A DNA stretch of 37,286 nucleotides from Pseudoroseomonas cervicalis ATCC 49957 (GCF_000164635.1 NZ_GG770777.1:1652058-1689343); one strand, 5' to 3'. Numbered from the stretch's first letter, positions 16,261 through 24,248 are shown. Numbers and translations are program-made. Notes: generated from the sequence alone by a model not told the origin.

Positions 16261-18402
16261 CTATGCGTATCGGCGCCCCCGGCTCTCGACCTGCACCGCG
16301 ACGCGCGGCCGGGGCTGCACCACCACGGCGGCCGCCAGCGGCCGGCGCGGCTGCTCGGCCACGGGCGAGCCGGCGGCGTCTGGCACCACCGGCAGCGGCG
16401 GCGCCGCTTCCGGCTCTGGCGGCGCCGGCAGCCCGACCAGGCTGTTGCGGTCCCATTCGTCAGCCCAGGCCGGCGGGCGCTCCCAGTTGAGACGCCGCAT
16501 GCCGTGCAGGCGGGCGCCGAGATGACAGCCCACCATCAGGTCCAGCACCTCGTTGCGGGCGCCGTCGCTGCGCTTCTCCCAGCGGCCCAGGCGGTTGCGC
16601 GCCTCGGCCGTCAGCTGGTCGAAGAAGTCCGGGAAGCCCTGGTGCAGCGCCGCCGGGAAATGGACGTAGCCCGGCCCCGGCATCATGCGCTGCAGGTGGC
16701 CAGACAGGTCGTTCTTCGCGCTGTCTGAGTTGAAGATGGCCACCGGAACCTGGCCGCGCGCCGCCGCGCGGCGATCGGAACGGGCATCCGGGTAACTCAC
16801 CACCAGCCGCCCGTCGGCGCCGCGCTCGCCCTTGCTGGGCAGGATGTTCCAGGCGTCGCGCCCATCGATCCGTCCCAGCTTCCGGGCCAGGCCCTTCTGC
16901 CGCCAGCGCATCCACGCCTCATAGGCCCGCTCCGTGGTGCCGGGCAGGCCGTAGGCGTCGAACATCACGCAGCGCGGCTGCATCACCCGCCCCGAGCCGT
17001 CAGCGAGCGGCAGCGGCCGGGTCAGCTCGGTGAAGAGCTGCAGCCAGTCCTCCGGGCTCGTGGCCGGCTCGGCCGGGCGGCGCGCGTAGTCCAGGACCCA
17101 GGATTCGCCGTCGACGCCCCAGCCGCGGCGGAGGACCTCGAAGCGGTTGCCCTGGGCGTCGGCCGACACCGTGAAGAAACGGACCCCTGGCGGGATCTCG
17201 CCCAGCGCCAGCGCCGGCTCGACGCGCTCCTTCAGCACCTCCGGGTCCAGCGTCCCCAGCGACCGCAGCGGCGCCGGAGGCTCGCCCCAGGTCTTGGCCA
17301 TGACGGTGCGCAGCGCGGTGTCATCGGCATCCGCCTCGGCCTTCCGCTCGGCCTCGACACGCGCCCGCGCCATGCCGCCGATGCCGCCCATCACGAAGGG
17401 CGACATCAGCCCATGGATCCAGAAAGCCGCGATCCGCTTGAGGTGGCGCTCACCCGTCACCCGGCCGTCTGCATCGATCTCCTCGCCCAGCCCGACCCAG
17501 CGCGCCGCGCGGTTCATGTCCCGCCGGACGTGGTCCTCGATCTTGCCCTGGCAGTGCGGGCATTTCAGCCGCGCCATGGCCTCGATCTCGTCCAGGGGCG
17601 CACGGTCGTCATAGTCGAGCAGCATGCGCGTGTGCGTGCCCGGGTTCGGGCTGCTGTAGCCACCGCAATGCGGGCAGGGCCACCACCAGGTCCTGCGGTC
17701 GCCGCGCGCGTAGAGCGACATGATGCCGCGCTGCCGGTCCACCGGCATGTGCAGCGGCAGGCCCTGGTCGGGGTGCGAGATGGCCAGCAGCATGGAGTCG
17801 GCACCGGCCGCCTGGCGGCGCGGGTCCAGCCAGGCCATCGGATCGCCCATGGACTTGTCGTAGGCGTCGACCTCATCCGCCACGATGCGCGTGACGTGCT
17901 TGTTGATGAGGTTGCTCGCCGTGAAGGCCAGGAATTCGGCCCGCATGGCGCGGAACCGCTTGAACTCCACGCTGTCCCGGCCGTGGCGCAGATGCCCGAT
18001 CAGCTTGTCATGGGCCTCGAGCATCGGCTCGATCCGGCCCTTGACGTAGGCATCCTTGGTCGGGTCGGTCTGCATGTACCACAGCAGGTCCGCCGGATCC
18101 TCGGCGATGCTCTTCAGCAGCCAGTTCTCGGCCACCATGGTCTTGCCGCAGGCCCCAGGGCCGACGATGGCAACCGTGTCGTGCTCGCGATGGTCGAGGG
18201 TCTCCATCGGCTCGACCAGATAGGGCGCGTCGCCATGGTCCCAGCGGACCAGATGGCCGCCCACCGCCGACTTCACCCAGCGCGAAGCGGCCGTGAATTC
18301 GGCTGTGCCGATGGCGCGCGGCGGCAGCAGGGAATCGAACGTCTCGATCAGCAGCCGGGCGGGGTCAGCATAGGGTATCTGGCTGGGCCTGATCCTCTTC
18401 AT
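16261..18402 (-). CDS. large terminase subunit (lambda GpA family)
   Basis: The protein has 713 residues. Walker A is GPGACGKT at 81-88, within the packaging ATPase. ADEVDAYDKS (near 172) is the Walker B region. Two CxxC pairs (CPHCGGYSS and LKCPHCQGK) near 235-285 are the zinc-binding insert of GpA. The second half holds the cos-cleaving nuclease domain, with conserved acidic stretches such as FFTVSADAQGNRFEVLRRGW and YDA-type motifs near VMFDAYGLPG. The enzyme cuts cos and translocates DNA. It starts at ATG 18402, overlapping the small subunit gene by 38 bases, so expression is coupled. Confidence 0.96.
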   Translation of the reverse strand: MKRIRPSQIPYADPARLLIETFDSLLPPRAIGTAEFTAASRWVKSAVGGHLVRWDHGDAPYLVEPMETLDHREHDTVAIVGPGACGKTMVAENWLLKSIAEDPADLLWYMQTDPTKDAYVKGRIEPMLEAHDKLIGHLRHGRDSVEFKRFRAMRAEFLAFTASNLINKHVTRIVADEVDAYDKSMGDPMAWLDPRRQAAGADSMLLAISHPDQGLPLHMPVDRQRGIMSLYARGDRRTWWWPCPHCGGYSSPNPGTHTRMLLDYDDRAPLDEIEAMARLKCPHCQGKIEDHVRRDMNRAARWVGLGEEIDADGRVTGERHLKRIAAFWIHGLMSPFVMGGIGGMARARVEAERKAEADADDTALRTVMAKTWGEPPAPLRSLGTLDPEVLKERVEPALALGEIPPGVRFFTVSADAQGNRFEVLRRGWGVDGESWVLDYARRPAEPATSPEDWLQLFTELTRPLPLADGSGRVMQPRCVMFDAYGLPGTTERAYEAWMRWRQKGLARKLGRIDGRDAWNILPSKGERGADGRLVVSYPDARSDRRAAARGQVPVAIFNSDSAKNDLSGHLQRMMPGPGYVHFPAALHQGFPDFFDQLTAEARNRLGRWEKRSDGARNEVLDLMVGCHLGARLHGMRRLNWERPPAWADEWDRNSLVGLPAPPEPEAAPPLPVVPDAAGSPVAEQPRRPLAAAVVVQPRPRVAVQVESRGRRYA

Positions 18403-18973
18403 CTGCGCCCTCTTCCTGGTCGCCTTCGCGCAGCTCAGGAGACAGCAGCGACACGAGGCGATCCCGCAGCACTGTCTGCTGGTCCTGCACGAAGCGGCGC
18501 ATGTCCCGCACCACGGCGTCCGGCAGGTTATGCCTTCGCCCCATCTGCACCGGCATGGCGCCCAGGGCCTGCGTCAGCTCGCGCCATGTCCGGTCCAGCA
18601 GGAACCGGATCTGGCTCTTGTCGAGCAGGAAGGATCGCTCCTTCTTCAGCCGGTCGAGATCGCGGGCGTTCTTGATCTCCTGCCCGAAATCCTTCGATCC
18701 GAGCTCCCGCTCGCTGGGCTCGCGGAGGCCGGCATCCAGGAGACTGAGCTGCGCGAGCTCCGCACTGCGCGTCCGCTCCGCCTCCGCCTCATCCTCGCGC
18801 TTGGCGGAGATGAAGGCGCGGACCTCCTCCGCATCGAACTGCCACGGCGTGCCCGCGCCGCCGCGCTGCAGAATGGGCATGTCCGGGTAGCGCACCGTCA
18901 GGTCGCGCATCGTGGGCAGGCTGACGTCGAGGAGGCGCGCCATCTCCTGCAGGTTCACCACCGGCATCGCCAC
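18365..18973 (-). CDS. small terminase subunit (Nu1-like)
   Basis: The protein has 202 residues. The N-terminal winged helix is clear: VNLQEMARLLDVSLPTMRDL, then MPILQRGGAGTPWQFDAEEV. A helical region with KKERSFLLDKSQIRFLLDRT follows, then a dimerisation region and an acidic C-terminus. Nu1-type proteins bind cosB and position the large subunit. The first two Met codons are three codons apart (MAMPVV), and either could start. The gene begins after a 155-base non-coding stretch with strong dyads that may be cos. Confidence 0.9.
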   Translation of the reverse strand: MAMPVVNLQEMARLLDVSLPTMRDLTVRYPDMPILQRGGAGTPWQFDAEEVRAFISAKREDEAEAERTRSAELAQLSLLDAGLREPSERELGSKDFGQEIKNARDLDRLKKERSFLLDKSQIRFLLDRTWRELTQALGAMPVQMGRRHNLPDAVVRDMRRFVQDQQTVLRDRLVSLLSPELREGDQEEGADEEDQAQPDTLC

Positions 18974-19128
18974 CCCCCGGACGGAAACAGGAAAAGCAAC
19001 AGAAGCCGTTGTTTTGCTTCTAAAATTCGGGGTGAACCCGGGCCGCGAATTACTCGCGGTGGACCCCCCCCTTCAGGAAGGACCCAACAGGGGGGGGGTG
19101 CCCCCTTCCTGCCTCTCCTTGCGCCGCC
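18974..19128. other. non-coding stretch before the terminase genes; candidate cos region
   Basis: No gene fits here. The stretch has an unusual base pattern for its size. There is a perfect 6-bp stem with a 5-base loop (CCGCGA-ATTAC-TCGCGG, 19043-19059), a run of eight C (19064-19071), the dyad CCTTCAGGAAGG (19070-19081) and a run of nine G (19090-19098). CAGGAAGG (19074-19081) pairs with CCTTCCTG (19104-19111). In lambda-type phages cos precedes the small terminase gene, so this is the natural place. The exact cut positions cannot be read from sequence alone. A terminator for the HAD gene is an alternative. Confidence 0.45.
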
Positions 19129-19605
19129 TCAGGCCCTCAGACGGGCCACGGCTGCATCCACCTGGCCAGCCTGAAGGCCGCAGCGCCAGTCGACAAAGAG
19201 AAGGTTTCCCCTCAGCCCTTCCAACCCTGGCAGCCAATCGTCGATTACCAGGAAGGTTGGATACCCATGCCCTGCCAGCCAGCGCGAGATTTCGGCGCCC
19301 CTATTCGGGCCAGCATCATCGGTTCGCCAATCCTCATGGAAGGTCCCACGCACTCCGGCATTACGAAGCACCGGCCGGACATCGCCACGCAGGCGCCAGC
19401 TACTCGAGACCACCAAGCCCGCGCCAGAGGCGGCGGTAATCGTATTGAGGGCACCGATACAATGCGGCACCAGAACCCGCCTGGATGAATGGATCGGTGG
19501 TTGGGCCGGGAAGCGCCCTCTGCTGTGACGGAAGGGTACCGAAACTGGCGGCGGCACCCTCAACGCCAGAACTCCATCTATGTCGAGGAAGATGACAGAC
19601 TTCAT
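19129..19605 (-). CDS. HAD-superfamily phosphatase-like protein (RNA-repair HAD type)
   Basis: The protein has 158 residues. Motif I is FLDIDGVLAL with Asp8 and Asp10 at the very N-terminus. Motif II is LVVSSSWRLRGD (Ser near 67), and the last acid pair is FLVIDDWLPGLEG near 120. The SSSWR and IDDW pattern is that of the small HAD domains grouped with RNA repair proteins (HAD_SAK type). Length fits a stand-alone domain. Its likely reaction is phosphomonoester hydrolysis on nucleic acid ends, by family only. It is an odd insert between late genes: a GpZ-like gene before it, the packaging site after it. The start at 19605 is 18 bases from the preceding stop. Confidence 0.75.
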   Translation of the reverse strand: MKSVIFLDIDGVLALRVPPPVSVPFRHSRGRFPAQPPIHSSRRVLVPHCIGALNTITAASGAGLVVSSSWRLRGDVRPVLRNAGVRGTFHEDWRTDDAGPNRGAEISRWLAGHGYPTFLVIDDWLPGLEGLRGNLLFVDWRCGLQAGQVDAAVARLRA

Positions 19606-19623
19606 GCGCGGCCCCCGCCTGCC

Positions 19624-20223
19624 CTACCTCGCGGTGGCCCTGGCCCGAGCGATGGCTTGCTGGAGCGCGGGGCCGAGCCGCGACCGCACCGACTTGATGA
19701 CCCGCGCCTTGAAGCCGAACACCGGCTTGTAAGTCGCCTCTCTTTTGAACGCCGCCAGCAGCTCCGGCGGCTGATCCTCGCGGCGGCGCCAGAAGCCGCC
19801 AGCACCACCCGGCCCCGTGCCGATGAAGACCCCGGGCTTGCCCTTGAGGTTCTTCAGCGCGTTCCGCGCCATGTTGCCATACTGGTTGCGCCGGATCTCG
19901 ACAGGGACAACCAGCGCACGCCGGCCCGCCTTGGGCTGCACGACGCCGCCGGTCTCCTGCGGCGCCAGATACTCGGCCTGGCGCTGCCGGATGTAGACCC
20001 TGGCCATCGGCGCACCGCGGCGCGCCGGCTGGATGGCGACACCGTTCCGGGTGAATGGGGTCGGCTGGTCGAAGATGCTGGGCAGCTCCTCCCTTACCTC
20101 ATCCGCCGCGCCTTTGGCCGCCGTGGTCAGGGTCAGCGCCTCAACGAATGGCATTTGCCGCGAGAGGCTGAGGAGGGCCTTTTCGAGACGCGGCAGATCG
20201 GTCCGGATGTGCAGATCGATCAT
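19624..20223 (-). CDS. putative minor virion protein, GpZ / HK97 gp10-like
   Basis: The protein has 199 residues, from ATG 20223 (MIDLHIRTDLPRLEKALLSL). The first helix and LTTAAKGAADEVREELPSIF resemble the start of tail-completion proteins. A beta section (VAIQPARRGAPMARVYIRQR, RALVVPVEIRRNQYGNMARN) is followed by KGKPGVFIGTGPG and a C-terminal helix (SRLGPALQQAIARA). Lambda gpZ and HK97 gp10-like proteins share this layout. The location is unusual, before the terminase rather than among head-tail genes. It is the first gene after the rho-independent terminator at 20284-20318. Confidence 0.5.
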   Translation of the reverse strand: MIDLHIRTDLPRLEKALLSLSRQMPFVEALTLTTAAKGAADEVREELPSIFDQPTPFTRNGVAIQPARRGAPMARVYIRQRQAEYLAPQETGGVVQPKAGRRALVVPVEIRRNQYGNMARNALKNLKGKPGVFIGTGPGGAGGFWRRREDQPPELLAAFKREATYKPVFGFKARVIKSVRSRLGPALQQAIARARATAR

Positions 20224-20283
20224 GGCTTCGATTGCCCCCGCAGGATGGACGCCGCCGGCGGCCATTCTGTCCTGGCCGGCGCA

Positions 20284-20318
20284 AACAGAAACGCCCGGTG
20301 GCCGTAAGGCTCCGGGCG
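20284..20318 (-). terminator. rho-independent terminator of the leftward early operon
   Basis: On the minus strand a 7-bp stem (CGCCCGG with CCGGGCG, 20292-20298 and 20312-20318) encloses a loop holding a second short stem (GCC/GGC). It is followed by TTTCTGTTT. It lies after the stop of the gene at 20371 and before the gene at 20223. It therefore separates early leftward transcription from the structural genes. Confidence 0.7.
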
Positions 20319-20370
20319 CTCGTGCTGCAGATTTTGACAACCTAGCGGCGTTTTGGATGAAGTCAACCAC

Positions 20371-20991
20371 TTAGCTGCGGCAGTAGTCGTCCGCGACCAT
20401 CCAGAGGTCGGCCAGCCGCGCGAGGCCGCCTTGCAGGGCATAGAGCCGGCCAGCGCAGCTCTCATCCTGGCCGGCGACAGCTTCCACGGCGCTTGCCTGT
20501 GCATAGGCAGCTTCGCCCCCAGGCTGCCGGAGGTGTTCCAGGGCCACATTCACCCGCTGGCGGTAATGCTCGCGCGCCTCGACGGCGTGGAGGCCGCTGG
20601 ACGCGGCAAAGCCGCTGCTGCCCAGCGACGCCACGACCCGCTGCATGGCGACCGAGCGCAGCCAGTAGAACCTGAACAGCATGCCCGCGTGCCAAAGGCG
20701 GTCGACCAGCTGGCCGCGCACGTTGAGGGCGTCCAGCCTGCACTCGATGCGGTTGCGCCTGACCCGCAGAACAGTGACCCGATCGACCCAATCGAGTTCC
20801 TCGGGGAAGGCCACGATGCGCGCCTCCTCCGGCATGCGAGCCTGGGCGGCGGGGCCATCGGCACCCTCATCCTTGGGCACCTCGACCAGCGCCTTCCGGA
20901 CAGCCCGCGCCGCAGGCTTCCGCAGCGAGCGCGCAACGGCGCGAGCTGCCGAGTGGTGGGCTTGCATGTTGCTGTTGTTCCCGATGCTCAT
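20371..20991 (-). CDS. unknown phage protein, possible late regulator
   Basis: The protein has 206 residues. A basic N-terminal half (ARSLRKPAARAVRKALVEVP, RRNRIECRLDALNVRGQLVD) is followed by a helical C-terminal half (EHYRQRVNVALEHLRQPGGE and LYALQGGLARLADLWMVADD). The general layout recalls DUF6456-like proteins of alphaproteobacterial phages, but I would not claim homology. It is the last gene of the leftward operon, just before a strong terminator and the late genes, the place where phages often keep an antiterminator or late activator. The start used is ATG 20991. Its ribosome binding site is weak. Confidence 0.6.
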   Translation of the reverse strand: MSIGNNSNMQAHHSAARAVARSLRKPAARAVRKALVEVPKDEGADGPAAQARMPEEARIVAFPEELDWVDRVTVLRVRRNRIECRLDALNVRGQLVDRLWHAGMLFRFYWLRSVAMQRVVASLGSSGFAASSGLHAVEAREHYRQRVNVALEHLRQPGGEAAYAQASAVEAVAGQDESCAGRLYALQGGLARLADLWMVADDYCRS

Positions 20992-21254
20992 GTTGCGGCC
21001 CGCGTTACCCGCGTTACCCGCCTGTTACCTCCTTCTGTTACCTATAAGGTATTGAATTAGAAGGATTGTATCAGAGGTAACGCTAAAGGGTGGGTATGCT
21101 CGTGTAGGAGAGAGAAAGCGCACCGGCCTTTGCATCAGCGCGCATATAGGGAATTGGCCGTTACCGCGTTACCTCGTTACCTGCCCAATGTTTCCAATGG
21201 GTTGGCGGTAACGCCCCGGGTAACGGGGTAACGCTGTGGGGGCACGGGGCCAGT
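20992..21254. repeat. GTTACC / GGTAAC hexamer array (11 copies), candidate replication origin or operator
   Basis: Eleven exact copies of GTTACC or its complement lie in 229 bases. Forward copies start at 21004, 21013, 21024, 21037, 21160, 21168 and 21176. Reverse copies start at 21076, 21207, 21219 and 21227. Spacing inside clusters is 8 to 13 bases, and the right cluster is three forward facing three reverse around an ATTGG-rich centre. The middle is AT-rich (TATAAGGTATTGAATTAG), unusual here. The array sits beside the replication ATPase gene, as phage origins often do. No ORF of note is seen in it. Confidence 0.8.
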
Positions 21255-23069
21255 TCATTCGCCCCCCTCGCTGCTGTTCAGAGCCAGCAACTCCAGGGGC
21301 AGCCACGTCCCTCGGCTCTTACCGCCATCGGTGAAGTGCATCGTCGGGCCGACTTCGACACCTTGGAGGTCCCGAAGGGCGCGATGCCAGACGCCATCCT
21401 TCCACCTAGTGTCGGCGAAGAGGCGTTCCGTGGCGGGGCCGCTGCCAATCCATAACCCAGGCGGGGGCAAGGGGCCATAGGTCAGTTTCAGCCGGTTCCG
21501 GCCGAGCTTGGAGGCCCATTCCTTCCGGAAATCCGCGTCGCCGCGCTTCGACCAGGCGGCCGAGAGCGCGCCGGCGATGGTGTCGGTGGTCCGGCCATCG
21601 CGGGACAGCTCGATTCGGGAGCCCAGGAAGTGCTGCAGCACCAGCTGCGGCGTGTCCTCCTCCGCCGTCTCCTCCTCGGTGAGGTAGAACTCGCGGAACT
21701 CCTCCAGGATGTGCCCGGCATCCTGCTGGGTCAGCGGCTCGTCATGGGCGAGCACCTGCCAGCCGGCCAGCAGGGCGGCGAGCTGGTCAGCGGCGCGGCC
21801 GGTCGACTGGCGCTCGACGGCGGCGGCGCGCAGCAGCGCACGGTTCTGCAGGTAGATGCCGAAACGGTTCTGCAGGCGGCGCAGCAGGGCCGGATACAGC
21901 TCCTTCGCGCGGCTGATGGCCTCCTCCACCCGAGCCTCATTCTGGGCGGCGGGGCGGCGCATCTGCAGCAGGGTGATGCGGGAGGCATCCGCCGGGGCCA
22001 GGACCACCGGGGTGATGGCCGCCAGCAGGAAGCACCCGTTGACGCGGAAGGTGCGCGCCTCGCCCTCGGCATTGCCGCGCGCGGTGACGGCGCCCTGCCG
22101 CCCGCTGGCGCCGCGCATGAGGTCGAGGATGCGGGCGATGTGGCCGGTGTTGGCCTCGGCCTCATCCACTGGGATCAGCACCGCGCGGTTGTCATAGACC
22201 TGGCGTAGCGCCGCCTCGCTGGTGTCGGTGGTGGGCAGGCTGCCGCCACAGGCCGCCGCGATCCAGCGCATCAGCGCCGACTTGCCAGAGCCGAAGGGGC
22301 CACGCAGCAGCATGTGCGGGCGCCAGGGCAAGGCCGCCGCCAGGATGCCATTGGCGACCATGCCCAGCAGCAGGGCCGGCCCCGCATCCAGCTGGGTATG
22401 GGAGAAGGCCCAGAGGTTGAGGTCCTTCCAGAGCTGGGCGACCTGCTCCTTCGTGGCCTCTTTGGGGGTGGGGCGTGGCCGCGGCGCAGCAGCCAGGTAG
22501 ACGGCGCTGCCATGCTGGTGGCCGGGCGGGTAGACCTCGCCATCGGCCAGGATGCGGTCGCCGCAATGGATGACGAGGCTGTCGGGGCTCGGGCCGAGCC
22601 AGACGCCATCCAGGCGCATCTCGCGACGTTCCACCGGCCCGGCCGCCGTGCACGCGGCCATCAGGGCATCGCCCGCGATGCGCGCGGAGAAGTCGCCGCT
22701 GCGCTGCATGACGGGCAGGCCTTTTTCGTCCCGGACGATCTTGCCGAGCGAATCGCGGATCGGCGACATGTGCGGCCAGCGGCGGGCCAGCCATGCCTTG
22801 CCGGAGGCGCCGGCATAGAGGGAGGAGATGCAGGCCGCCGCGTGCATATCCCGCGCGGCCAGAATCTGCTGCAGCCCGGCGGCGTCCAGGAAGACATAGG
22901 CCGTCGCGCCGCGGCGGGACATCACGCCCAGCGGCACCACCGCGCCGAAGCCGGTGGGCTCCTCCTCCTTCTCCTGCGGCTCGGGCCCACCCTCGGTCGC
23001 GGGCGGCTTGCGGCGGCGCTTCTCCTCCCGCACCGCCTGGTCCAGCTTGACCACATTCGGGCCGCTCAT
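21255..23069 (-). CDS. P-loop replication ATPase / helicase-like protein (DUF927-like)
   Basis: The protein has 604 residues. Residues 1-40 are charged and disordered. An N-terminal domain follows, then the ATPase core with Walker A GPFGSGKSAL near 257 and Walker B AVLIPVDEAEAN near 296. A sensor-like NGCFLLAAITPVVLAP is near 350, and an Arg-finger candidate (SRITLLQMRRP) follows. A helical C-terminal lid comes next. The layout matches the single-motor helicases used by phages and plasmids of the DUF927 / primase-helicase group. The gene overlaps the upstream gene by four bases and ends at the hexamer array, which fits replication initiation. A primase domain is not evident. Confidence 0.8.
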   Translation of the reverse strand: MSGPNVVKLDQAVREEKRRRKPPATEGGPEPQEKEEEPTGFGAVVPLGVMSRRGATAYVFLDAAGLQQILAARDMHAAACISSLYAGASGKAWLARRWPHMSPIRDSLGKIVRDEKGLPVMQRSGDFSARIAGDALMAACTAAGPVERREMRLDGVWLGPSPDSLVIHCGDRILADGEVYPPGHQHGSAVYLAAAPRPRPTPKEATKEQVAQLWKDLNLWAFSHTQLDAGPALLLGMVANGILAAALPWRPHMLLRGPFGSGKSALMRWIAAACGGSLPTTDTSEAALRQVYDNRAVLIPVDEAEANTGHIARILDLMRGASGRQGAVTARGNAEGEARTFRVNGCFLLAAITPVVLAPADASRITLLQMRRPAAQNEARVEEAISRAKELYPALLRRLQNRFGIYLQNRALLRAAAVERQSTGRAADQLAALLAGWQVLAHDEPLTQQDAGHILEEFREFYLTEEETAEEDTPQLVLQHFLGSRIELSRDGRTTDTIAGALSAAWSKRGDADFRKEWASKLGRNRLKLTYGPLPPPGLWIGSGPATERLFADTRWKDGVWHRALRDLQGVEVGPTMHFTDGGKSRGTWLPLELLALNSSEGGE

Positions 23070-23758
23070 GCCGCCTCCACATACAGCTCAGGGAGCGGAG
23101 CGGCCTCGCGGCGCATCAGCGCCTGCAGCTGCTTGCCATGCTCCGTTGTCTCGGTGACCACGCCGCCCCGGAGGCCGCGCAGGAAATGCGCCTGTTCCTC
23201 GGCCGGGCCGAGCGGCAGGCATGCCCCATCGAGGGCGCGGGCCAGCCAGCGCGCGACGTTGCGCACCACCAGCACCGGCTGCTCTGTGCGATCCGACCAG
23301 TGGTCGGGGTCCAGCGCGCCGCCCAGGGCGGGCGCCAGGCCAGTCAGGCGGCGCGGCTGCTTCTCGAGCGCCTGGTCCACCACCAGGAGATCGATGATGT
23401 CCGGGCCCCACAGAGCGCGGGCGCCCAGCAGGCGCGGCTCCATGGCCGGTGTCGCCAGGCCGCTCACAGGATCGACCTCGACAAGGCACGGGTAGCGAGA
23501 GAAGCCGTCATCCGGCACCGGCGGCGCACCGCAGCGCACGGCCATGACCAGGCGGAAATCGGAATCCTTGGCGCCGCGCCAGGGCAGCGGGTCCCAGTAG
23601 CCCGGGCCGGCGCCGCGCACCGGCATGACCGCGAAGAGCTGGCGGCAGCGCCATTGGCCGTCCACGCCGCCGAAACGCTCGCGCAGCCAGGCACCATGGC
23701 GCCGCCGGTCGAGCCGCCGGACGGCATCGTCGAACAGGGCGGCGGGGTCATGGTGCAT
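23066..23758 (-). CDS. unknown protein coupled to the replication ATPase
   Basis: The protein has 230 residues. Recognisable features are few: an N-terminal DDAVRRLDRRRHGAWLRERF, a beta section (CRQLFAVMPVRGAGPG, LVMAVRCGAPPVPDDG), ALWGPDIIDLLVVDQ near 120, then a LVVRNVARWLARALDGACLP segment. The last pattern, a hydrophobic strand before a WL..A....G block, is what I recall from proteins placed before phage helicase genes in alphaproteobacteria. No catalytic motif is visible. It overlaps the ATPase start by ATGA (23066-23069), so the two are probably a functional pair in replication. Confidence 0.65.
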   Translation of the reverse strand: MHHDPAALFDDAVRRLDRRRHGAWLRERFGGVDGQWRCRQLFAVMPVRGAGPGYWDPLPWRGAKDSDFRLVMAVRCGAPPVPDDGFSRYPCLVEVDPVSGLATPAMEPRLLGARALWGPDIIDLLVVDQALEKQPRRLTGLAPALGGALDPDHWSDRTEQPVLVVRNVARWLARALDGACLPLGPAEEQAHFLRGLRGGVVTETTEHGKQLQALMRREAAPLPELYVEAA

Positions 23759-23779
23759 GGCATCCTGCCGGGCACGGGC

Positions 23780-23950
23780 TCATTGGCCGCGCCACCACAG
23801 CGCCGCCCGGCGCGCAGCCTTGGCCCGCCACAGCGTCCAGTCGGCAAGGTCGTACCAGCGGCGCTCACGCCAGATGGCGAACAGCTCCATCGGCCGGCGG
23901 GCAGGCCGCAACAGCGGCCGCGCCAGCGCCCGGAGAATGGATCGAATCAT
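23780..23950 (-). CDS. small Arg/Trp-rich ORF in the replication operon
   Basis: A 56-residue open frame from ATG 23950 to TGA 23780. It begins MIRSILRALARPLLRPARRP and contains WYDLADWTLWRAKAARRAAL and a final LWWRGQ. It has seven Trp in 56 residues and a high positive charge. It overlaps the end of the upstream HTH gene by 86 bases. A shorter form from an internal ATG at 23890 would overlap by only 26. The spacing to the next gene (21 bases) and the biased composition suggest it may be real, but the overlap keeps confidence low. No family is recognised. Confidence 0.4.
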   Translation of the reverse strand: MIRSILRALARPLLRPARRPMELFAIWRERRWYDLADWTLWRAKAARRAALWWRGQ

Positions 23951-24227
23951 GCGAGGTCCTCAGGGCGTCGAGCCGCGCCTCGAGCAGGGCTCGGCGGGCG
24001 TCGAGACGGCGGGTTTCGGCGGTGATCCAGGCGGCGTAGCCGTCGCGGATGCGGCAGCTCTCGCTCTGGCGGGGATCGGTGGCCTCGCCATGCCAGTAGC
24101 CACGGACGCGGCGCGGCGAGATGCCGCACAGGCGCGCCACAGCGGCATAGGCACGGTCGAGGCCGGAGGGGCGGTGCGCCTGCACCATCTCGCGGATCAT
24201 GTCCGGGGCGGCGATGGCGTCACTCAT
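23865..24227 (-). CDS. small HTH protein, first gene of the leftward operon
   Basis: The protein has 120 residues from ATG 24227 (MSDAIAAPDMIREMVQAHRP). The middle is a clear helix-turn-helix (DRAYAAVARLCGISPRRVRG), followed by YWHGEATDPRQSESC and a coiled helix (AETRRLDARRALLEARLDAL). The layout resembles small phage regulators that recruit host factors. An ATG at 24320 would add 31 residues that run through a pair of operator-like inverted repeats, so the shorter start is preferred. The inverted pair at 24249-24282 lies 22 to 55 bases upstream of this start and could be its own control site. Confidence 0.7.
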   Translation of the reverse strand: MSDAIAAPDMIREMVQAHRPSGLDRAYAAVARLCGISPRRVRGYWHGEATDPRQSESCRIRDGYAAWITAETRRLDARRALLEARLDALRTSHDSIHSPGAGAAAVAACPPADGAVRHLA

Positions 24228-24248
24228 GGGCGCCGCGCCCGGCAGCGC

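Noticed and set aside
21004-21232. CRISPR array
   Set aside because: The repeated unit is only six bases, in both orientations and with short irregular spacing, and no cas genes are present.
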